From Ignavibacteria bacterium (GTDB lineage Bacteria; Bacteroidota; Ignavibacteria; Kapaibacteriales; Kapaibacteriaceae): DNA of 64,000 bases. The notes beneath the pieces were generated by a model. The model had not been told where the DNA came from and did not search any database. It worked only from the letters and a program-made list of their open reading frames with translations. The stretch is from positions 62,001-126,000 of the forward strand of contig VGVV01000004.1 of NCBI GenBank assembly GCA_016873895.1. Direction: 5' to 3'. The number at the start of each line of letters is the position of its first letter. Position 1 is the first letter of the stretch. The position numbers were made by a program, and so were the translations under genes. Below are positions 36,917 to 43,230 of the stretch, one piece after another.

Positions 36917-38209
36917 TCACTTATCGGCTTCACCCATCACAGGGTCGATCGAACCGATGATTGCTACCACGTCAGAAACCATTGAGCCCTCTGACATATG
37001 CTTCAGCGCCTGCAGGTTGCTCGACGACGGAGAACGGATCTTGAGCTTCCATGGGTGGCCTGTGCCATCGCTCACGATAAAGAAGCCAAGCTCGCCCTTT
37101 GGCGACTCGATAGCGGTGTACGTTTCGCCTGCTGGCGGCATCGTACCAAAGTTGATGATCATGAAGTCGTTGATCAGCTCTTCCATCTTGGTATAGATGT
37201 TGGCTTTGCGCGAGAGGACTGATTGCGGCTGATCGTCTGCCAGCACTGGCGTGCGCGGCATCTTTTCGAGTCTGTCGATCACTTGGTGACAGATCTTCAT
37301 CGATTCCCAGATCTCTGCATTACGCACTGAATAGCGCGAATAACAGTCGCCATCGTTGCGCGTGATCACGTCGAAGTCCATCTGATCGTAGTACATGTAC
37401 GGCTGATCGCGACGAAGGTCGCGCGCAACGCCTGAACCACGCAGAGTAGGGCCAGTAAGACCCAGGTCAATAGCCTTTTCAGCCGTGATGTGTCCCACAC
37501 CCGCCATACGATCAACAAAGATGCGATTGCGGTTCACAAGACCTTCTACTTCCTTCATCCGTTCTGGAAGCTGGTTCAGCCACAGACGCACATCACGAAG
37601 TACATCATCAGGGATATCGTTTGCTACCCCACCGATACGGGCAAAGCTTGTAGTAAAGCGCGCCCCGCAGATACGCTCAAACAGATCGTACTGCTTTTCG
37701 CGCTCGGTAAACGTCCACAAGAACACCGTCATCGCACCAACGTCCATCGATGTTGCGCCCATGGCAAGCAGGTGCGACGAAATACGCGCCAGCTCGCAGA
37801 CAAGCATGCGAACCCATACGCCCCTTTCAGGAACGTGTACGCCTGCTGCCTTCTCGATCGCCATACAAATGCCAACATTGTTGGAAAGGGGCGAGAGATA
37901 GTCCAGTCGGTCCGTGTGAGGGATAAACTCATGATATGTGCAGCTCTCGGCAAGCTTTTCGAATCCGCGGTGGAGATATCCAAGCTCGGGCACGCACTTT
38001 GCGATGTTCTCACCGTCCAGACGCAGCAGAACACGAAGCACACCGTGCGTAGCAGGGTGCTGTGGACCCATGTTGAGAACCATATCGTTCTCAAGTGGAT
38101 CTTCGAACATTGCAACAGTGTCTTTGTCCTGAACTTCGCGCAGGATCTTGGATTGACGAAGCTTTTCTACGCGTTCAATCGTAGCATAATTCGAAACCGG
38201 AAGTGACAT
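36917..38209 (-). CDS. nuoD: NADH-quinone oxidoreductase subunit D, isolated from other nuo genes
   Basis: The 430-residue 49-kDa subunit of complex I is recognised by LNMGPQHPATHGVLR, LGYLHRGFEK, YHEFIPHTDRLDY, TGPTLRGSGVARDLRRDQPY and the C-terminal segment PKGELGFFIVSDG. It helps form the quinone site near cluster N2. No other nuo gene is present in the 64 kb; the neighbours are tRNA-Leu upstream and trmH downstream on the same strand. Either the nuo genes are scattered in this genome or this is an extra copy. Confidence 0.96.
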   Translation of the reverse strand: MSLPVSNYATIERVEKLRQSKILREVQDKDTVAMFEDPLENDMVLNMGPQHPATHGVLRVLLRLDGENIAKCVPELGYLHRGFEKLAESCTYHEFIPHTDRLDYLSPLSNNVGICMAIEKAAGVHVPERGVWVRMLVCELARISSHLLAMGATSMDVGAMTVFLWTFTEREKQYDLFERICGARFTTSFARIGGVANDIPDDVLRDVRLWLNQLPERMKEVEGLVNRNRIFVDRMAGVGHITAEKAIDLGLTGPTLRGSGVARDLRRDQPYMYYDQMDFDVITRNDGDCYSRYSVRNAEIWESMKICHQVIDRLEKMPRTPVLADDQPQSVLSRKANIYTKMEELINDFMIINFGTMPPAGETYTAIESPKGELGFFIVSDGTGHPWKLKIRSPSSSNLQALKHMSEGSMVSDVVAIIGSIDPVMGEADK

Positions 38210-38294
38210 ATCGCCTGATCAGTGTGAGGAGTAATCGCTATCCAAACAGCGACAAAATACGGAAGGTTTCCCGGTTTTCCGTTGATCAGTTTTG

Positions 38295-38378
38295 TGGGCG
38301 AAGTGGGACTTGAACCCACACGTCCTTGCGAACACGGGCTTCTGAGACCCGCCTGTCTGCCAATTTCAGCACTCGCCC
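38295..38378 (-). tRNA. tRNA-Leu(CAG)
   Basis: This is an 84-base gene on the minus strand. The acceptor stem GGGCGAG pairs with TTCGCCC, and the D arm reads TGAAATTGGCAGAC as in class II leucine tRNAs. The anticodon stem-loop is CGGGT-CTCAGAA-GCCCG with anticodon CAG. A variable arm follows, then a T arm with GGTTCAAGTCC. CCA is not encoded. It lies 23 bases after tRNA-Ser. Confidence 0.95.
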
Positions 38379-38401
38379 AATTTTCAATGCTCATCAGCCT
38401 G

Positions 38402-38488
38402 CGGAGAGGGAGGGATTCGAACCCTCGATAGGATTGCTCCTATAACGGTTTTCGAGACCGTCCGATTCAACCACTCTCGCACCTCTCC
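38402..38488 (-). tRNA. tRNA-Ser(CGA)
   Basis: This is an 87-base gene on the minus strand. The acceptor stem GGAGAGG pairs perfectly with CCTCTCC. The anticodon stem-loop is ACGGT-CTCGAAA-ACCGT with anticodon CGA. A long variable arm (TATAGGAGCAATCCTATC) marks a class II tRNA, followed by a T arm with GGTTCGAATCC. CCA is not encoded. It precedes tRNA-Leu and nuoD on the same strand. Confidence 0.95.
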
Positions 38489-38531
38489 GTGGTGTGTGAT
38501 TGATGAGAGGCTGCGAAGATAAGAAAAAGAA

Positions 38532-38553
38532 GAGGTACGAGGTACGAGGGTAC
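38532..38553. repeat. Short GTACC-type heptamer array (GAGGTAC units)
   Basis: GAGGTAC, GAGGTAC and GAGGGTAC lie in tandem in the 119-base gap between tRNA-Ser and the FAD oxidase gene. On the minus strand they read as GTACC-core units like those at 53980-54077. The array abuts the inverted repeat at 38557-38576. Confidence 0.7.
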
Positions 38554-38556
38554 GTC

Positions 38557-38576
38557 ATTCCCGCGAAGGCGGGAAT
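38557..38576. repeat. Perfect inverted repeat ATTCCCGC-GAAG-GCGGGAAT
   Basis: It has 8-bp arms and a 4-base loop, flanked by GTC and CCAG. The sequence closely resembles the small dispersed repeat ATTCCC(N8)GGGAAT known from Neisseria as dRS3 and similar repeats in other genomes. It lies 31 bases beyond the stop of the FAD oxidase gene and could also act in termination, but no T-run follows on the minus strand. Confidence 0.75.
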
Positions 38577-38607
38577 CCAGATTTTGAAGCACAGACGATG
38601 CTTTCGT

Positions 38608-40086
38608 TTACAACGGAATGGATTTGGGGTTATTGAACACGTTATCGGGATCGAGCTGACGTTTCACTGCACGCAGACGTTCGAGGTGGGGGCCGTAGTA
38701 GGCTTCGAGATGATTTGTCTGACGTCTATCAACGAAGTTGATGAAGCAGTTTCGCGAGGTGTATGGCTCCATTGCATCATGGAATGCATCGAGCCATGCA
38801 AGATTCTCTGACAGCACAGTTTGATCTTGCGGCTTCCATTCGAGGTCTATCGCTGAGATCATTGTTGCGTTACGGAACGGGAATGCCGTTGCATCGTTGG
38901 GAACGTCTTTGATGCGTCCACCCAGGAGGAAATACTTCCAGATCACGTCTACGGATGTGCCGGGCCACTCTCGCATGTACTTGAATATCGTGTCGCGTCC
39001 GGCAGGTGGGATCTTATCGAACGCAAATCGAGTGCGCTCATGCACATATTCAGGATCGCCATCCTCTGACAAATACTCTTGAGCATCCCAGTACGGTAGC
39101 GTTTTCATAGCTTCGAAGGAGGGAGCTGCTACATCATACACTGGCTTCAGCAGTGCTCGCAGAGCAGCTTCATCGCCAACGAGCTGACCGAGAATGTCGA
39201 TGTAGAGCTTGTTTGGCCCATTTTCATTGCTTGCATTGAGCATAAACTTCACGCCGAACTCAGGGGGCGCAGCAAACGCAATATCTTGGAACACATCAAA
39301 AATGCGCTCAAGCTCAGACGTCCACTGGATCTTGAACCATGTAACGTTCGTCACAGGAAACATTTTGACAACGAACTGCGTGTGTATGCCGAAGTTGCCG
39401 CCTCCCGAGCCGCGTACAGCCCAGAAAACTTCCGGCTTTTCGGTTGCACTGGCAGTGATCACTTCGCCGTTAGCAAGAACAATGCGTGTGGACACCAGAC
39501 TATCGCACGAAAGGCCCTTGTTGCGCATGTTAAAGCCAATACCACCGCCGAGGATCAATCCAGCAGCACCGACAGCCTTGCAACGTCCGTGCGTCATAGA
39601 CACCGACGCAGCCCTGCCTGTTCTGTACACTTCCCTATTGTGCGCGCCCCCTTCCAAGGTGGCTAGCATAGTTGCGGGATCGTAGTCGATTGAATTCATC
39701 TGCGAGAGATCAATAAGCAAGCCAGTTGTACGAGAATACGCGGCGTAGGAATGTCCGCCAGATCTCGCAACGATCGGCACATTGTTGCGTCTTGCCCACT
39801 TCACGCACGCTACGACATCGGCCTCGCTTTCGCACAAGGCTATTGCCTGTGGGATGACCGACAGATATGCCAAAGCGTATTGCGTATTCAGCTGAGCGAA
39901 GTCGATATCGTCGCGCATAATGAGCGACCCCTGCAGCGAACCTGCAAGCTCTACCCAATTGCCGGTTGGTCCAACGGGTGCATCAGACGTACACGACTGA
40001 AGAATTGCAGCAAATGTTGGCGCAACCGCAACAGCCGCTGCAGCGCGTGCACCTGTAGAAAGGAAATGGCGTCGAGTTGTAATCAT
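38608..40086 (-). CDS. Secreted FAD-linked oxidase, berberine-bridge-enzyme-like
   Basis: The protein has 492 residues. The Tat signal TTRRHFLSTGARAAAAVAVAP leads to a lipobox-like ILQSC (C32), so it is probably a Tat-exported lipoprotein. The PCMH-type FAD domain has RSGGHSYAAYS (histidyl-FAD bond) and GRCKAVGAAGLILGGG, whose cysteine could give the second, 6-S-cysteinyl bond. The C-terminal BBE segment reads QLDPDNVFNNPKSIPL. Such enzymes oxidise sugars, alcohols or aromatic compounds and reduce oxygen to peroxide. It fits the local theme of exported oxidases. Confidence 0.9.
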   Translation of the reverse strand: MITTRRHFLSTGARAAAAVAVAPTFAAILQSCTSDAPVGPTGNWVELAGSLQGSLIMRDDIDFAQLNTQYALAYLSVIPQAIALCESEADVVACVKWARRNNVPIVARSGGHSYAAYSRTTGLLIDLSQMNSIDYDPATMLATLEGGAHNREVYRTGRAASVSMTHGRCKAVGAAGLILGGGIGFNMRNKGLSCDSLVSTRIVLANGEVITASATEKPEVFWAVRGSGGGNFGIHTQFVVKMFPVTNVTWFKIQWTSELERIFDVFQDIAFAAPPEFGVKFMLNASNENGPNKLYIDILGQLVGDEAALRALLKPVYDVAAPSFEAMKTLPYWDAQEYLSEDGDPEYVHERTRFAFDKIPPAGRDTIFKYMREWPGTSVDVIWKYFLLGGRIKDVPNDATAFPFRNATMISAIDLEWKPQDQTVLSENLAWLDAFHDAMEPYTSRNCFINFVDRRQTNHLEAYYGPHLERLRAVKRQLDPDNVFNNPKSIPL

Positions 40087-40132
40087 GGGGCGAATATAAG
40101 AGGGACGTTCTTTCGCGGCAAAGACAGAGGCT

Positions 40133-40179
40133 TACCCACGTACCCTCGTACCCACGTACCCCCGTACCCTTACGCACCC
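40133..40179. repeat. 8-bp tandem array TACCCNCG, four units plus a degenerate tail
   Basis: The units TACCCACG, TACCCTCG, TACCCACG and TACCCCCG run from 40133 to 40164, followed by a degenerate TACCCTTACGCACCC. The array lies in the 118-base gap between rsgA (stop at 40205) and the FAD oxidase start (40086). The core is the same GTACC as in the heptamer arrays, but the period is 8. Confidence 0.85.
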
Positions 40180-40204
40180 TTTCGAGCTCGTCACCGGCTC
40201 GCCC

Positions 40205-41257
40205 CTACTGCTCGCTGCTCAACAGCACATACGATTCATATCTCTCTTCGTCCAGCTCTCCTTGTTCCACGGCGGCTTTGACGGCGCAGCCGGGTTCGTG
40301 GGTGTGAGAACAGGAGTTGAATTTGCAGTTCTCGGCAAAGGGGGCGAATTCTTCGAAGTAGTATGGGAGTTCGTCGAGGCCGAGTTCCCAGAGGGCGAAT
40401 TCGCGGATGCCGGGAGTGTCGATGGCGGTGCCGCCGTTGCGTAGCGGGATGACGATGGCGGCCGTGGTGGTGTGACGCCCCTTGTCGTACTTGCGGGAGA
40501 TCTCGCCAACTGCCTGGGGAATGTTGCTGATGAGGTTGATGATCGATGATTTGCCCACACCGGAGGGTCCGGCAAGAAGGGAGACGTGCGCTAAGAGCTC
40601 TTGTTCGAGCTCGGCGATGCCTTCACCGGTGGTGGTGCTGGTGAACATCACGGGTATGCCGAGCTCGTCGGAGTAGACACGTAGATCGTCAACGAAGTCT
40701 TCCCGGTACTCATCAGGGATCAGGTCGATCTTGTTCACGACAATCATAGGGGCTAGGTCGCCTTTGTATGCGGCGATCAGGTATCTGTCGATGAGGCGTC
40801 TTTTATAGTCGGGCTGTGCGGCGGCCACCACAATACAGAGTTGCTCGGCGTTGGACACAAGTACTTGCTCGCGTTTGCCGCGTCCGGCGGCTTTGCGCGA
40901 GAGCACGGTGGTGCGTTCGTCTACCTTGATGATCGATGCTGTGCCGTCCTGTGAGGCATCGGGTAGCACCCAAACGGTGTCGCCCACGGCTACCAGACTG
41001 GAGGTGTGCGGCACGTCTACGATACCCGAAACGGCGCAGTCCCAAATGGCGCCGGGGGGGGTGGCAACCATCCAGCGGGGACCGAGTGGACGCATCACGG
41101 TGCCCTGGAGAGCCCCCTCTGGGATATTGCCCTGCTTTACCCGCGTGCGCGTTCTGTCCAGCAGCTTGGCCCGCTCCCGTGTGCGCGCCCGGTAGCCCAG
41201 CTCGTGATCGTCATGGTCGGGCTGGACATGGTTGTAGTCGTGTATGCGTTTTGCCAC
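40205..41257 (-). CDS. rsgA: Small ribosomal subunit biogenesis GTPase RsgA
   Basis: This 350-residue circularly permuted GTPase assists late 30S maturation. An OB-fold N-terminal part is followed by the G domain with permuted order: VVNKIDLI (G4), LLAGPSGVGKSSIINLI (G1), and DTPGIREF (G3). The zinc domain has CKFNSCSHTHEPGC. The C-terminus, YVLLSSEQ, and the stop codon are formed by units of the GAGCAGC heptamer family. A run of eight C (coding strand) occurs in codons for VATPPGA at 41054-41061. Confidence 0.96.
   Translation of the reverse strand: MAKRIHDYNHVQPDHDDHELGYRARTRERAKLLDRTRTRVKQGNIPEGALQGTVMRPLGPRWMVATPPGAIWDCAVSGIVDVPHTSSLVAVGDTVWVLPDASQDGTASIIKVDERTTVLSRKAAGRGKREQVLVSNAEQLCIVVAAAQPDYKRRLIDRYLIAAYKGDLAPMIVVNKIDLIPDEYREDFVDDLRVYSDELGIPVMFTSTTTGEGIAELEQELLAHVSLLAGPSGVGKSSIINLISNIPQAVGEISRKYDKGRHTTTAAIVIPLRNGGTAIDTPGIREFALWELGLDELPYYFEEFAPFAENCKFNSCSHTHEPGCAVKAAVEQGELDEERYESYVLLSSEQ
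40208..40220. repeat. GAGCAGC-family repeat at the end of rsgA
   Basis: About two units (CTGCTCGCTGCTC on the plus strand) form the last codons of rsgA, which encode SSEQ before the TAG. This is the third locus of the family. As at DUF3127, the repeat sits at the stop codon. Confidence 0.7.
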
Positions 41258-41312
41258 AGGCTGCGTTGGTTCGTATCTTCGGACAGTTTGTTTTCAAATT
41301 AACAGGAACATT

Positions 41313-43013
41313 TTGAACTACCGGTGGATTACCCGGGATTGTCACGATGAACATGCTGTCCAAACCATAATACAACAACTTCACGTCCCCCCACCAATCG
41401 CTCGCGTCTTGGTGAGCAGGGGGCTATCCACTGTCGAAGATGTCCAGCGGTTCTTTGAGCCTTCACTGGATCATTTACATTCCCCATGGCTTATGGATGG
41501 AATGGAGGTGGCAGTTGATCGTATCGAAGAGTCCATTCAGCGCAAAGAGCTGATCTGGATTCATGGCGATTACGATGTGGACGGTACATCGAGCACTGCT
41601 ATGGTTCTGCACTTTTTGCGCAGAATTGGTGCCCATGCTGACTATCATATTCCGAGCCGACTCGAAGAGGGTTTCGGCTTTACGCCCCTTTCTGTAGACC
41701 GTGCCCACGAGGCAGGCGCTAAGGTTATCGTTACGGTAGACGTAGGGGTTACGGCCTCGCGCGCCGTTGATCATGCCCGCGAACGTGGTATCGATGTGAT
41801 CGTCTGTGATCACCACCAGGCTGCCGAAGAGATCCCGAAGGCACTTGCCCTGCTCGACCCTATCAAGCCTGGATGTACGTATCCTTACAAGGACTTAGCA
41901 GCTTGCGGTGTAGCATTCAAACTCCTCCAAGCACTCAGTGAACGTCAGGGTCACCCAGAGCTTGCCTATGAATATCTCGACTTCGTAGCCATCGCTTCGG
42001 CGGCCGATATAGCCCCGTTGACAGGCGAAAACCGCGTCCTAAGCTACTTCGGACTCGAACTGTTGAACTCATATCCGCGTCCTGGCTTTAAGGGGCTGGT
42101 AGATTGCGCCGGGCTACACCTTGGTCAGCTTACCAATTCCAGCGTGATTTTTGGTCTGGCACCACGAATCAACGCGGCCGGACGCCTCGGCGATCCCCGC
42201 CGGGCAGTTGAAATGATGATCCAGCCCGATGAGCTGCGCGCGTTTCATATAGCCCAAGAACTCGAACACGATAACCGTCAGCGCAGAGCCATAGACGAAC
42301 ACACCTTCGAAGAGGCTGCAGTTTTAGCGAAACAACAGCTCATCACAGGTAGCGGTAAGTCATTGGTGTTGCATCAGGATCACTGGCATGCAGGCGTGAT
42401 CGGAATCGTTGCCTCACGTCTTGTGGAGCGCTATAACGTGCCATCTATCATGCTTACAACGATCGATGGAATCGCCAAGGGTTCTGCCCGCTCAGTCCAG
42501 GATTTTGACATCCACGGCGCTCTAAAGCAATGTGAAGATCTGCTCACTGAGTTTGGCGGACATATACACGCAGCTGGACTTTCGTTACCTGTGGAGAACA
42601 TCCCCGAACTACAACGCCGATTCGATGCTATGGCTTCCTCTGCCATTACGCCGGAGATGCTAGTACACGAAATCGTAGTTGATACGGAATTGCAGCTAAA
42701 CGAGCTAACACCAAACTTTGTAAACTTCTTAGGGAAGTTTGCTCCATACGGCTATCAGAATCACAGACCAGTTTTCCATACGGAGAATGTGGTATCTGCC
42801 AATGGGGTCAAGATCGTCGGAAACAACCACTTGAAGTTCCGAGCTCTACAAAAGAACTTCGCAATCGACGCTATAGGCTTTAATCTCGGTAAGAAGATCA
42901 CAGATTGTAACCACGGACGCCCCATTTCTATGGTGTATACCCTCGAAGAGAACATCTTCCAGGGTAACTCCACGCCGCAGATCCGTATTAAAGACCTACG
43001 ACCACTGTCGTAG
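41313..43013 (+). CDS. recJ: Single-stranded-DNA-specific exonuclease RecJ
   Basis: The protein has about 566 residues. The DHH phosphoesterase motifs are clear: HGDYDVDGTSS, VTVDVG, VCDHHQ, and the DHHA1 segment SAR...GGHIHAAGLSL. It degrades single-stranded DNA 5' to 3' in recombination and repair. The start is a TTG at 41313 with AGGAACA ahead; the product begins LNYRWITRDC, as RecJ proteins do (often YRW). A 23-codon upstream extension lies in the gap to rsgA and was not used. It is divergent from rsgA. Confidence 0.95.
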   Translation: MNYRWITRDCHDEHAVQTIIQQLHVPPPIARVLVSRGLSTVEDVQRFFEPSLDHLHSPWLMDGMEVAVDRIEESIQRKELIWIHGDYDVDGTSSTAMVLHFLRRIGAHADYHIPSRLEEGFGFTPLSVDRAHEAGAKVIVTVDVGVTASRAVDHARERGIDVIVCDHHQAAEEIPKALALLDPIKPGCTYPYKDLAACGVAFKLLQALSERQGHPELAYEYLDFVAIASAADIAPLTGENRVLSYFGLELLNSYPRPGFKGLVDCAGLHLGQLTNSSVIFGLAPRINAAGRLGDPRRAVEMMIQPDELRAFHIAQELEHDNRQRRAIDEHTFEEAAVLAKQQLITGSGKSLVLHQDHWHAGVIGIVASRLVERYNVPSIMLTTIDGIAKGSARSVQDFDIHGALKQCEDLLTEFGGHIHAAGLSLPVENIPELQRRFDAMASSAITPEMLVHEIVVDTELQLNELTPNFVNFLGKFAPYGYQNHRPVFHTENVVSANGVKIVGNNHLKFRALQKNFAIDAIGFNLGKKITDCNHGRPISMVYTLEENIFQGNSTPQIRIKDLRPLS

Positions 43014-43230
43014 TTTTCCACAGGTACGCACAACTCGCATGACTGCATGGTCGCCCAGATACATATCGGCCATATTCGCTATGTGGATAACGTTCGTAAG
43101 TGTATTACTGTAGAATATCTTGATGATTCTACTGAAGAACTTACTGATGCTTCATTCGGCTGTGGAAAACTGCTGTGGAAAACCCAATCTCGCCTATGGC
43201 ATGATGTCGCTATCCACAAGGTTGTGCACA
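43014..43230. promoter_or_regulatory. Cluster of DnaA-box-like 9-mers at the recJ/dna2 junction
   Basis: Four exact matches to TTWTNCACA or its complement occur here: TTTTCCACA at 43014, TGTGGATAA at 43082 (perfect box, reverse), and TGTGGAAAA at 43161 and 43174. Two one-mismatch sites follow, CTATCCACA at 43210 and TTGTGCACA at 43222. Most overlap the start of the helicase coding region. The stretch 43087-43155 between the boxes is AT-rich. Confidence 0.4.

Noticed and set aside
37490..38206. Long open frame on the plus strand opposite nuoD (238 codons)
   Set aside because: It mirrors the conserved nuoD frame on the other strand, has no ribosome site and no family pattern; a shadow frame.
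40262..40444. Small plus-strand ORF rich in Gly/Val/Glu opposite rsgA
   Set aside because: It is the complement of conserved rsgA C-terminal codons; the composition is an effect of the antisense frame.
43014..43230. Chromosomal origin of replication
   Set aside because: Several DnaA-box-like sites are present, but dnaA, dnaN, gyrB, rpmH, parAB or other usual neighbours are absent, and there is no clear strand-switch of gene orientation here. It is kept only as a cluster to check.
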